From positions 2,790,001 through 2,854,000 of the forward strand of contig NZ_CP047130.1 of the NCBI RefSeq assembly GCF_009832865.1: a DNA stretch of 64,000 nt. Reading direction: 5' to 3'. Within the stretch, counting starts at the first letter, position 1, and each line of letters begins with the position of its first letter. The notes beneath the pieces are model-generated. The model saw only the letters and a list, made by a program, of their open reading frames with translations. It searched no databases and was not told the origin of the DNA. Below are positions 54,470 to 63,422 of this stretch, in pieces. This stretch comes from Colwellia sp. 20A7 (lineage in GTDB: Bacteria; Pseudomonadota; Gammaproteobacteria; Enterobacterales; Alteromonadaceae). The position numbers and the translations under genes were made by a program.

Positions 54470-55771
54470 TTAATAAATAATTTGTGGGTCATCAACCGGT
54501 GTATCTGAAAAACTAACTGCGTCTATATATTGCTTACTAGCAAGTTCTCCACTATCTAAAGAGTTCGAATGTACTCTTGCAATAACATCACCTCGGTTAA
54601 CACGAGTGCCAATCGGTAAAATACGATCAAAACCAACACTGTGGTCAATTTTTTGATCATTACTAATACGTCCACCACCTAAACCGACAACAGAGAAACC
54701 AATATCACGAGTTTGCATTCCTTTGATGTACCCATTACAAGGAGATAATATTTCAATGATATGGGCTGCTTTATTCATAGAGCGCCAAGGTTGTTCAAGT
54801 AGATCCGTTGGTCCGCCTAAAGCACTAATCATTTTAGCAAAAATTTCAGCTGCTTTACCTGAATCTAATGCATGATCTATTTTTACTTGTGCTTCATTAT
54901 CACTATTAGCGAGTTTGCCATTAATTAACATCGCTTTCGCTAAAGTAACAACTACTTGATGAAGCCTTGGCTCACGAAGCTTACCCGTTAAATATTTTAC
55001 GGTTTCATACATTTCTAATGCATTACCTGCGGTACTACCAAGCACTTGATTCATATCAGTAATAATTGCTTGGGTATTTACTCCAGCGCCATTAGCAACA
55101 GTAGTGATACTATTTGCTAATGCTTTCGCTTGTGCTAAATCTTCCATTTGAGCACCGTTACCCATTTTTATATCCATCACTAACACATCAAGCCCTGCAG
55201 CAAGTTTCTTAGATAAAATAGAAGCAGTTATAAGCGGGATAGAAGCAACAGTAGCGGTAACATCACGTATAGCATATAAACGTCTGTCTGCCGGCGCTAA
55301 GTCAGGTGTTTGAGAAATGATTGCCACACCAAGATCAGCAACAATGCGTTTAAAATCGGATAAATTAGGCTGAACATTAAAGCCCGCTATACTTTCAAGC
55401 TTATCTGCAGTACCTCCAGTGTGGCCAAGTCCTCGCCCTGAGATCATAGGTACGTAACCACCACAAGCGGCAACAATAGCAGCGAGCATAAAGCTAACTT
55501 TATCTCCAACACCGCCAGTAGAATGTTTATCAATAACAGGTCCATCTAAATCCTGCCAAGATAATACCTCACCTGAATGCATCATGGCTTTTGTTAATTC
55601 TACAGTTTCTTGAGGTACTAAGCCTTTTTGAAAAATTGCCATTGCCATTGCGCCAACTTGCGCATCATTAAAATTATTAGATACTAAGCCATCAACAAAA
55701 AATTTAATTTCATCTTGTTTAAGTACTTCACCATCTCGCTTTTTAGCGATAATTTCTTGGGGTAATAACAT
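54470..55771 (-). CDS. deoA: Thymidine phosphorylase
   Basis: A 433-residue enzyme that splits thymidine or deoxyuridine with phosphate to base plus deoxyribose 1-phosphate. Seen: the family pattern DKHSTGGVGDKVSFMLAA, SGRGLGHTGGTADKLES, and the C-terminal domain VGLGGGRISNDQKIDHSVG. AAGGA precedes the ATG. It follows cdd by 56 bases on the same strand, forming a pyrimidine deoxynucleoside salvage operon; the palindrome at 56298 lies upstream. Confidence 0.95.
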   Translation of the reverse strand: MLLPQEIIAKKRDGEVLKQDEIKFFVDGLVSNNFNDAQVGAMAMAIFQKGLVPQETVELTKAMMHSGEVLSWQDLDGPVIDKHSTGGVGDKVSFMLAAIVAACGGYVPMISGRGLGHTGGTADKLESIAGFNVQPNLSDFKRIVADLGVAIISQTPDLAPADRRLYAIRDVTATVASIPLITASILSKKLAAGLDVLVMDIKMGNGAQMEDLAQAKALANSITTVANGAGVNTQAIITDMNQVLGSTAGNALEMYETVKYLTGKLREPRLHQVVVTLAKAMLINGKLANSDNEAQVKIDHALDSGKAAEIFAKMISALGGPTDLLEQPWRSMNKAAHIIEILSPCNGYIKGMQTRDIGFSVVGLGGGRISNDQKIDHSVGFDRILPIGTRVNRGDVIARVHSNSLDSGELASKQYIDAVSFSDTPVDDPQIIY

Positions 55772-55827
55772 TTATTTAATCCTTTCTGTCTTTTTTAATT
55801 ATTATTTTAAGTAGTTGTTATATTTTA

Positions 55828-56265
55828 CTAGGTCTTATTGATAAGGTTGTAGGGAGTAAATGCATCGGGCAATAACTCTGCTACCGTCCAGTGTTGCTGT
55901 TGATTCAAATGGTTAGCTGCCATAATTAAAGCATCTTGAGGAAAGAATTCAGCAATGACTTGTCGGCAAGCACCACAAGGCGGCGTTAGTATCTCTTGTT
56001 CGGTATAAACAACCAGAGCAGTGAACTCAACGGTTTTATTGCTTGTATTATGAATAACCCCTTGAGCAATACAATTACGTTCAGCGCAAACAGTTAACCC
56101 ATAAGATGCATTTTCAACATTACAGCCTTGCACTATTTTAGTATCTGTCGTTAACGCTGCAGCACCTACTCTAAACTCACTATAAGGTGCATAAGCTTGC
56201 TGGTAAGCTTGCTTTGCATTGTCGACAAGGTTTTGCCAAACACTAGCATCAATATTGTTACTCAT
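55828..56265 (-). CDS. cdd: Cytidine deaminase
   Basis: A 145-residue homotetrameric-type cytidine deaminase: zinc site CNVENASYGLTVCAERN (Cys and catalytic Glu) and PPCGACRQVI. It turns (deoxy)cytidine to (deoxy)uridine, which DeoA can then phosphorolyse. An upstream TTG start at 56316 would lie inside the regulatory palindrome; the ATG at 56265 matches the family N-terminus. First gene of cdd-deoA. Confidence 0.92.
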   Translation of the reverse strand: MSNNIDASVWQNLVDNAKQAYQQAYAPYSEFRVGAAALTTDTKIVQGCNVENASYGLTVCAERNCIAQGVIHNTSNKTVEFTALVVYTEQEILTPPCGACRQVIAEFFPQDALIMAANHLNQQQHWTVAELLPDAFTPYNLINKT

Positions 56266-56297
56266 TAATTTACTCACTTTTTCTAGCTTAAGAATAT

Positions 56298-56319
56298 TAC
56301 TTGACCATACGGTCAAGTA
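56298..56319. promoter_or_regulatory. RutR-type palindrome upstream of cdd
   Basis: TACTTGACC and GGTCAAGTA form perfect 9-base arms around ATAC, ending 33 bases before the cdd ATG. The core TTGACCATACGGTCAA differs from the E. coli RutR box (TTGACCA-nn-TGGTCAA) at one base. Its TTGACC may also act as the -35. A RutR-like regulator is encoded at 60057 in this window. Confidence 0.7.
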
Positions 56320-56404
56320 TTTAGTTATACTAACATCAATTATTAAATTTAGTAGTAAATATTTTTCTAAAAATATAATTAAAATAACTAAAAGTTAGAC
56401 ATAA

Positions 56405-56432
56405 AAAAACCGTGCGATAAAGCACGGTTTTT
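56405..56432 (-). terminator. Intrinsic terminator of the TonB-dependent receptor
   Basis: AAAAACCGTGC and GCACGGTTTTT pair around six bases, with a T-run on either strand. It lies 26 bases past the receptor stop on the minus strand. Confidence 0.9.
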
Positions 56433-56458
56433 AAGGTTACGCTTTTATAAATTAATCA

Positions 56459-59400
56459 TTAGAAATCGTAACTAACACCAATACGAATTTCCCATAATGA
56501 CGCATCAGTTTGTCTACTTTCACTACTAGGAGAAGTAAACTTATTATATGAATATTGACCATCATCAGTAATTGAAGCTTCTACAGCACCTTGTAAGAAG
56601 TTACCTTCTTTAAGTACACCCCAATCATCATTTAACAAGTTACCAAAGTTTTCTATTACTAGGTATGCACTTGCTTTATGATCTTCAGTGAAACCAGGGA
56701 TTTCTTGCTCAACACGAACATCAAACTTAGTCCACCAACCACCATCAAGGCTATTACGCTCAATAATTCCACCGCGAGTTAGACCTTCAGAAGCAATAAA
56801 GTTGTTAAATGCATCTAAATCAAAATCAGCACCGTAAATTACTTTACTGTCACTTTCAGTAGGTACATATAATAACTGACGACTTGAATCATTATAACCA
56901 AATCCATCTGAATCATTAGAGAAGTTATAGTCATAACCATGAGTTTGCATCGCTTGACCGAACAAACTAAAGTTTGTATCTAAGCCATCAAAGAATTCAT
57001 GAGAGTAATTTACATTTAATGTAAATCTATGTGGAACTTCGTAATTCGACGTTGCAACACCTGGAGATTGCGGATCTGCAGTTGCAATGCCATGGTAGTT
57101 AGAAAACGCAACAGAACTAGTCATTGGGTGAACATCTTTAGCTTCTGTGAATGCATAAGATGCTGTCATTGACACGCCATTTTCATATTCTTTACTAACA
57201 GCGAAAGATACAACAGTTGTTTCGCCATCTTGACCACTAACATTCGTTAAGTAGAAATCGTTATCAAAACCACGAGAGCTTTCATAGATACGTCTGCCAT
57301 CAGGAGCTATATCAGTTACTACTGCTGCTAAATCATTTACAATCGCAGAGTTTTCTTTATCAGTAAATAAGTAATCTGCTGTAATTACATATTCTGACTC
57401 AGTCACATAAGTAAGGCCTAATGAATATTTCCATTCTGAAGGAATTTCAAAATCAGGATCTGTTGAGTTAGTGCTTGAATCTGCAGTTCCTGTGCTCACA
57501 TTGTTAATTTGGTCAACAGGAATGTCGTATCCTGGTTGCCCAGTGCCATCATAAGCAATAGCATCAGGACCCAAAATATATGCATCTCGAACAGAACTAT
57601 CTTGAATATTACGAACACCATCATTTGAATAACTATTAGAAATCCAAACGTTTGGATTACCACCAGAATAAAGACCAGCACCGGCACGAACTTCTAATTG
57701 ATCATTAACGACCCAATTCAAACCTAAACGCGGTTGAAGTAAGTCAATACCATCTAAGTTTTGAGCATTTGAAAAACCATTACGTTCTTCAAAATTAGGA
57801 TTATAGTTTGGTTTATCATCACTTGTGTACCAATCATAACGAAGGCCCGCAGTGATGGTAATATCATATGAATCTAGCTCAAACTTATCTTGAAAGTATA
57901 ACGTATTTAATGCGTATTTAAATTCACCAGCCGCATCCGCAGGATTAAGTGAAGACGCATTACCGTAGTAAACATCATCAGCTAAACCATTTTCAAAGTC
58001 GGTAACATTATTAAAACGTGTTTCAGTTTGAGAATGCTGAACAAATAAATTAAATACGTCTAATTCTTCACGTTCGAAACCAAAATATAGCTCATGTTCA
58101 TCAAGGTAATAAGTACCAGCAATTTTTAATGATAATGTATCGTAGTTCAATTCGTTCGACTGACGAGAATCATCAGGACCTAAATAAACATCAACATCTG
58201 AGCCAACGTTTTCAATTCTGAATTCACCAAAGCCACTCGATTCATCTAACGATGTTTGACGATTTTCTAATTTAGAATAACCTAAACGAAACTCAGTAGA
58301 AAAGTTATCTGTCCAATCTGAATATAAAGACGAAACATAATTCGTAAACTCTGCACCACGCTCATAAAAATGGTTAGATAATGATAATCGCGAAGAACCT
58401 TCGTCAGATTGACCAATTTCATAGCCATCATTGTAGTTATACACAAAGTTTAAACGATGTTGGTCATTGATGTTCCAATCTAACTTAACTAAGATTTTTT
58501 CATCATCAACTGGAATACTAGAAACCATAGAGCCTGGATCATAGTTATACTTATCTTTTGATATTTGAATAATGTTATCAATATCACTTTGTGAAATAGC
58601 GCCGTTATCAAATGCAGTATATTGCATGATTTGAGAGCCATCTAACTTTTCATAAGCAGCAAAGAAGAATAACTCGTCTTCAATTAATGGGAAGCCAACA
58701 TTAAAGCCATAACGTTTTTCGTTATAACTACCTGTATCAATAGAATCACCTTCTAAACTATCACCTTTTAAAGAATCACTTGTGTAATCAACAAAAACAC
58801 TACCGTGAAGCTCATTACCACCAGATTTAGTTACAGCATTAATATTACAAGAGGTGAAACCACCGTATTGAACATCAAAAGGAGCTAATTCAACAGAAAC
58901 TTGATCAATTGCATCATATGAAAATGGAATACGAACTGTTGGATAACCATTGCCATTCAAACCAAAGTTATCATTCATACGAGCGCCATCAACAGTTAGA
59001 CTGTTAAAGCGTGGGTTACCACCAGCACAAACAATTGCATTTGAGCTAGATTCATTAATATATACACGAGGATCAACACGAATAACATCTTTCAGGTCGC
59101 GATCGACACTTGGTGCTAGTTCAATATCTTTTAAATTAAAATTAGAAGCAGGACTAGTACTTCCATAATTATTATTAACTATTCGTCCAGTTATTTGAAT
59201 AGTTTCCATTGATTCTTGTGCTTCTAATGAAACACTAACAGGGTAAGTTTCACCTAAAGTTAAAAATACATTTGATAGCTCAGTATCTTTAAAACTATTT
59301 GAATCAACAACAATACTGTATGGTCCGCCAACACGTAAACCCTTAGCAGAGAATTGACCTGATTCATTAACAACAGCTGTTTTCGTCGTTCCTGATGGAA

Positions 59401-59575
59401 CGTGAGTAATCGTAATTTTAGTACCCGCAGCAGCATTGCCTTGAGGTCCTACAACTTGTCCTTTAATACCCGAAGAAGTTGTGTTTGCAACAACATCTGT
59501 TGAAATAACAGATGTTGACAAACCAAGCGCAACAACAAGGGCGCCCGCTATTCGAGAGATAGAGTGGGTTTTCAT
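56459..59575 (-). CDS. Oar-like TonB-dependent receptor with N-terminal carboxypeptidase-regulatory domain
   Basis: A 1038-residue outer-membrane receptor. Signal peptide at residues 1-31; a CarboxypepD_reg-like Ig domain (~35-120, GIKGQVVGPQGNAAAGTKI); plug domain (~130-260, with NINAVTKSGGNELHGSVF); then a beta-barrel ending in an aromatic strand (LWEIRIGVSYDF). It is of the Oar/OmpA-related type. The ligand is unknown; the context with RutR-like, nuclease-fold and phosphatase genes suggests nucleic-acid breakdown products. AGGAA precedes the ATG. Divergent from the regulator at 60057. Confidence 0.88.
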   Translation of the reverse strand: MKTHSISRIAGALVVALGLSTSVISTDVVANTTSSGIKGQVVGPQGNAAAGTKITITHVPSGTTKTAVVNESGQFSAKGLRVGGPYSIVVDSNSFKDTELSNVFLTLGETYPVSVSLEAQESMETIQITGRIVNNNYGSTSPASNFNLKDIELAPSVDRDLKDVIRVDPRVYINESSSNAIVCAGGNPRFNSLTVDGARMNDNFGLNGNGYPTVRIPFSYDAIDQVSVELAPFDVQYGGFTSCNINAVTKSGGNELHGSVFVDYTSDSLKGDSLEGDSIDTGSYNEKRYGFNVGFPLIEDELFFFAAYEKLDGSQIMQYTAFDNGAISQSDIDNIIQISKDKYNYDPGSMVSSIPVDDEKILVKLDWNINDQHRLNFVYNYNDGYEIGQSDEGSSRLSLSNHFYERGAEFTNYVSSLYSDWTDNFSTEFRLGYSKLENRQTSLDESSGFGEFRIENVGSDVDVYLGPDDSRQSNELNYDTLSLKIAGTYYLDEHELYFGFEREELDVFNLFVQHSQTETRFNNVTDFENGLADDVYYGNASSLNPADAAGEFKYALNTLYFQDKFELDSYDITITAGLRYDWYTSDDKPNYNPNFEERNGFSNAQNLDGIDLLQPRLGLNWVVNDQLEVRAGAGLYSGGNPNVWISNSYSNDGVRNIQDSSVRDAYILGPDAIAYDGTGQPGYDIPVDQINNVSTGTADSSTNSTDPDFEIPSEWKYSLGLTYVTESEYVITADYLFTDKENSAIVNDLAAVVTDIAPDGRRIYESSRGFDNDFYLTNVSGQDGETTVVSFAVSKEYENGVSMTASYAFTEAKDVHPMTSSVAFSNYHGIATADPQSPGVATSNYEVPHRFTLNVNYSHEFFDGLDTNFSLFGQAMQTHGYDYNFSNDSDGFGYNDSSRQLLYVPTESDSKVIYGADFDLDAFNNFIASEGLTRGGIIERNSLDGGWWTKFDVRVEQEIPGFTEDHKASAYLVIENFGNLLNDDWGVLKEGNFLQGAVEASITDDGQYSYNKFTSPSSESRQTDASLWEIRIGVSYDF

Positions 59576-60056
59576 GTTAATATTCCTATGTGTTTTATGT
59601 ATAAATTATTATTTTCTTCAGACTATATTAATCTAAAGTTTGTTTACCGTTTTATCTGACCTAAAGCAATGTAGTCAATTTAACCAAAGTTTCATTACAT
59701 TTTTATTACATACCTGTATAAATTAACCCAATTTCACTAAAAAAAAAAGCGTTATAATAAAAAACAAACCAAAAGGTCAGCTTTTTGCTTTTTATAGACA
59801 ATATCTATAGGATTAGCAGATTATTTAGCAATAAATAAATAGACCAATAGGACAAGAAAGTAAAAACTAACACAAATATAGTAACTAAAAAAACACGTAT
59901 TATTGGTATTAATTATGGTAGATATAACCATAAAAATCCTCTTTAACTTCAGTGTAACCTCACTATGATTTAATGAAAAAATGGTTAATAATCACCAGTG
60001 AAAGTTATGTAATCTCTTATGAAAAATAGTCAATATTAGTTAAAAATCAAATAAAA
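59576..60056. promoter_or_regulatory. Divergent control region of the TonB receptor and RutR-like regulator
   Basis: A 481-base AT-rich gap with no gene. Two degenerate matches to the RutR box core (ACC-N4-GG) are present: around 59766-59781 (AACC, AAAA, GGTCAG) and 59840-59855 (TAGACC, AATA, GGACAA). They are too weak to stand alone but fit regulation by the adjacent gene. Confidence 0.35.
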
Positions 60057-60680
60057 ATGAATAAAACTACTAAATCACAAAAAATACGAACGATCAGTAC
60101 AGACAAAATACTGAACGCCGCTCAAGACGAATTTATATTACAAGGGTATAAAGGAGCGACTGTACAATCTATCGCAGATAATGCAGGTTTACCCAAAGCT
60201 AATGTTTTGTATTACTTTAAAAATAAAGAGAATATTTATCATGCTGTTTTAGAAAAAACACTCAATATGTGGGATGAAGGCATCGGAGATATTTTACTTG
60301 AAGATGGTCCTAAACTCGCTATAGAAAAGTTTATTAGAGCTAAGGTTACCATGTCTTTCAACAACCCAAAGGCGTCTAAAATTTATGCGATGGAAATTAT
60401 CCAAGGTGCACAACACCTAAAAGATTTTGCCCGTACCTACCTTCGGCAATGGGTGAGAGAAAAAGCAAAAATATTTCAGCACTGGATTGATAACGGTGAG
60501 ATGCACGCGGTAGATCCAGTCAATTTAATATTGCTCATTTGGTCATCAACCCAACACTATGCTGATTTTGATAATCAAATATTAACTATAATGAATCGAG
60601 CTGATTATGAGAGCGATGATATTGAACATGTTACAAACTTTCTGACAGATATAATTTTACGAGGCTGTAAATTAAAATGA
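60057..60680 (+). CDS. RutR-like TetR-family transcriptional regulator
   Basis: A 207-residue TetR-type regulator. The N-terminal helix-turn-helix is clear (ILNAAQDEFILQGYKGATVQ, then PKANVLYYFKNKE). The C-terminal domain resembles E. coli RutR/YcdC: EKTLNMW, NPKASKIYAMEIIQGAQ, and DPVNLILLIWSSTQHYADF. RutR binds uracil or thymine and represses or activates pyrimidine genes through TTGACCA-nn-TGGTCAA sites. Such a site lies upstream of cdd at 56298. The stop overlaps the next gene's start (ATGA), making it the first gene of a three-gene unit. Confidence 0.85.
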   Translation: MNKTTKSQKIRTISTDKILNAAQDEFILQGYKGATVQSIADNAGLPKANVLYYFKNKENIYHAVLEKTLNMWDEGIGDILLEDGPKLAIEKFIRAKVTMSFNNPKASKIYAMEIIQGAQHLKDFARTYLRQWVREKAKIFQHWIDNGEMHAVDPVNLILLIWSSTQHYADFDNQILTIMNRADYESDDIEHVTNFLTDIILRGCKLK

Positions 60681-61918
60681 TAAAAAACTTTTTTAAGTTA
60701 AGTGGATTAGCCCTTTTTAGCGTTTTTCTATTAAGTACAACTATTTTGAGTAAAGCTATGGCAACAGATGACACACATATAAATAAAGAAGCTAAAACGA
60801 AACTACGTATTGCTACTTTCAATGTCAGTATGGAAGCATTCAACTATGCTAAACCTTCGCTAAATAGAACACCTAACGTAACAGGTGATGAGCTTACTCA
60901 AGCATTAAAGAATAACAACCAACAAATTAAAAACATTGCTGAAATAATTCAACGTGTTAACCCCGATATAATTTTATTAAATGAATTTGATCATGTGGAT
61001 AAAAATCATGAAAACATTCTTTATTTTCTTCAAAATTATTTAGGTAAAGAGCAAAATAAACAAACCAGTATTGACTACCCTTATTTTTATCAAGGAACAG
61101 TTAATACTGGCGTCAAAGTAAACACAAACATCAACAATGATGATAAAAATAATCAACCAACCACGAATAACTTACATGGTTTTGGTTATTTTGAAGGCCA
61201 TTATGGAATGGTTTTATTATCTAAATACCCTATTAATGAAAAAGCTATTAGAACATTCCAACACTTCAAATGGAGTGATATGCCAGGTGCTTTAAAACCG
61301 ATTGATCCTAGTACTAAAAAATCTTGGTTTAGTGATGATGTATGGAGTAAATTAAGGTTGTCGTCAAAGTCACATTGGGATATCCCAGTAAATATTAATG
61401 GCAATACGGTACATATTTTAGCTAGTCATCCTACACCACCTGTGTTTGATGGCCCAGAAAATCGTAACGGCAAACGTAATCATGATGAAATACGTTTTTG
61501 GTTTGATTACATCAATAATACACAAGCCAGCTACATCTATGATGATAATGATAACAAAGGGGGATTATCACCTAATCAACCTTTTGTTATATTAGGCGAC
61601 CAAAATGCATCAAGCGTTGAAGGTGATGCAATTAATTCAAGTATTAATGCCTTAATTACAAATGATAAATTACAAGACCCTATGCCAACAAGTTTAGGTG
61701 GAGAGTCACATCAAAGTGACAATGTAAACGCTCAATACCATACAGCATATTGGGGAATGCGAGCAGACTACGTTCTTCCTTCGGTACTTGGCTTTACAAT
61801 TAAAGATTCTGGCGTATTTTGGCCACAAAAAAATGATGAGGCCTTTCGATTGATAAAAGATAGAAAAGCATCATCAGATCATAGACTTGTCTGGGTTGAC
61901 CTTGACTTAACTAAATAA
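60677..61918 (+). CDS. Secreted endonuclease/exonuclease/phosphatase-fold protein
   Basis: A 413-residue exported protein: signal peptide at residues ~5-30 (LSGLALFSVFLLSTTILSKAMA). Endonuclease/exonuclease/phosphatase motifs: IATFNVSM (Asn), PDIILLNEFDHVD (catalytic Glu), HILASHPTPP, FVILGDQNASS (Asp/Asn) and SSDHRLVWVDL (terminal Asp-His). The family covers DNases, phosphodiesterases and phosphatases; the substrate is not fixed by sequence. It overlaps the regulator stop by four bases and precedes the alkaline phosphatase by 25. Confidence 0.85.
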   Translation: MIKNFFKLSGLALFSVFLLSTTILSKAMATDDTHINKEAKTKLRIATFNVSMEAFNYAKPSLNRTPNVTGDELTQALKNNNQQIKNIAEIIQRVNPDIILLNEFDHVDKNHENILYFLQNYLGKEQNKQTSIDYPYFYQGTVNTGVKVNTNINNDDKNNQPTTNNLHGFGYFEGHYGMVLLSKYPINEKAIRTFQHFKWSDMPGALKPIDPSTKKSWFSDDVWSKLRLSSKSHWDIPVNINGNTVHILASHPTPPVFDGPENRNGKRNHDEIRFWFDYINNTQASYIYDDNDNKGGLSPNQPFVILGDQNASSVEGDAINSSINALITNDKLQDPMPTSLGGESHQSDNVNAQYHTAYWGMRADYVLPSVLGFTIKDSGVFWPQKNDEAFRLIKDRKASSDHRLVWVDLDLTK

Positions 61919-61943
61919 TTTGTTTTAAACACAGGAAAGAACA

Positions 61944-63362
61944 ATGAAACTATTTTTATCTGCTATTTCACTGTCATTACTTTGTGTGTCTTGTGCAAAC
62001 ACGACTCACATAAATGACAAAGTAGTAGCGCAAGAAACAATGAACACATTATCAACGGTTATGCCTACTAACTTACCAAAAAATATTATTATGGTAATTG
62101 GCGATGGTATGGGACCAGCTTACACAAGCGCTTACCGCTATTTCAGCGATAACCCAAAAACAACAGTTGTGGAAGAAACAGTATTTGATCGCCACCTTAA
62201 AGGTTTATCAAGTACCTACCCAGCTCCTGTTTCTGGCGTAGTCACTGACTCCGCAGCAAGTGCAACAGCATTATCGACCGGCGTAAAAAGTTACAACGGT
62301 GCTATAGGTGTTGATGTAAACAAAAAAGAAATACAAACAGTATTAGAATGGGCAAAATTACAAGGTAAAAAAACAGGTGTAGTTGTAACGTCCCAAATTA
62401 ACCATGCTACACCAGCTTCATATCTGGCACACAATGAAAGCCGTAATAATTACAATGAAATTGCCGATAGCTATATAGACAATGGTATAAAAGCAGATCT
62501 TTACCTTGGTGGTGGCTGGAAATACTTCATCCGTGAAGACCGAAACTTAGTAAATGAGTTTAAAGATGCTGGTTTTCATTACCTTGATAATTACCAAGGC
62601 TTAGATAACTTTCCTAAAGATAAACCTGTACTAGGACTTTTTGGTGATGTTGGTTTACCTTGGGCATTAGACGATACAAATCAACACCGTTTATCAACAA
62701 TGACTAAAGCAGGTATACATCATCTGCTTGATTTACAAAAAACAGATAATGCCCCAGATAATGGATTTTTTATGTTAATTGAAGGCAGCCAAATTGATTG
62801 GGCTGCTCATGGCAACAATATCGGTGACGCCATGGCTGAAATGGATGATTTAGCAAAAACAATCGAATATTTAGAACACTTTGTTGAGAATCACCCAGAT
62901 ACGCTTGTTGTAATAACAGCCGATCATAGCACTGGTGGTTTTACTATTGCTGCTAATGGAAAATATGAATGGAATGCAGAAAAACTTCGTACAATGAAAC
63001 ATTCCGTTAATTATATCGCAAAAGAATTAGCGACGAATAAAATTAGCCCTAGTAATACAACGTCATTATTCAATTTTGAACTATCTCAAGAAGAGCTTAG
63101 TTTACTGATCGATAGTAAAAACAACCCTAAAATCGATGAAAACATGTACCGAAGTAAAAGCATGCCTGACAGTGAAGTTTCTTTAAATAATAGTGTTAAA
63201 AAAGTAATGGATATGCGTAGTAACAGTGGTTGGACTACGGGTGGTCATACCGCTATAGATGTCCCTGTATTTTCTTTTGGACAACACAGTGAATTGTTTG
63301 ATGGCTCGCAGGATAATACTGATATAGCTAAAAAAATATTTATGTTATTAGGTAAAAAGTAA
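61944..63362 (+). CDS. Lipoprotein alkaline phosphatase (PhoA type)
   Basis: A 472-residue alkaline phosphatase. Type II signal peptide with lipobox (LLCVSC, Cys ~17). Metal and nucleophile motifs: MVIGDGMGPAY, catalytic Ser in DSAASATALSTG, IEGSQIDWAAHGN, and ITADHSTGGFT with GGHTAIDVPVFSFG near the end. It would release phosphate and nucleosides from nucleotides at the cell surface. AGGAAAG precedes the ATG. Third gene of the rutR-like unit. Confidence 0.92.
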   Translation: MKLFLSAISLSLLCVSCANTTHINDKVVAQETMNTLSTVMPTNLPKNIIMVIGDGMGPAYTSAYRYFSDNPKTTVVEETVFDRHLKGLSSTYPAPVSGVVTDSAASATALSTGVKSYNGAIGVDVNKKEIQTVLEWAKLQGKKTGVVVTSQINHATPASYLAHNESRNNYNEIADSYIDNGIKADLYLGGGWKYFIREDRNLVNEFKDAGFHYLDNYQGLDNFPKDKPVLGLFGDVGLPWALDDTNQHRLSTMTKAGIHHLLDLQKTDNAPDNGFFMLIEGSQIDWAAHGNNIGDAMAEMDDLAKTIEYLEHFVENHPDTLVVITADHSTGGFTIAANGKYEWNAEKLRTMKHSVNYIAKELATNKISPSNTTSLFNFELSQEELSLLIDSKNNPKIDENMYRSKSMPDSEVSLNNSVKKVMDMRSNSGWTTGGHTAIDVPVFSFGQHSELFDGSQDNTDIAKKIFMLLGKK

Positions 63363-63397
63363 CTTAAAAAAGGCGAAAAAACTAAAAATGAATGATG

Positions 63398-63422
63398 AAG
63401 GTGGATGTTTAAAACCCACCTT
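63398..63422 (+). terminator. Hairpin after the alkaline phosphatase gene
   Basis: AAGGTGG and CCACCTT pair around 11 bases, 35 bases past the stop. No T-run follows. Confidence 0.5.

Noticed and set aside
54641..54665. TGGTCAA half-site as another RutR box
   Set aside because: No matching second arm at the right spacing, and it is inside the deoA coding sequence.
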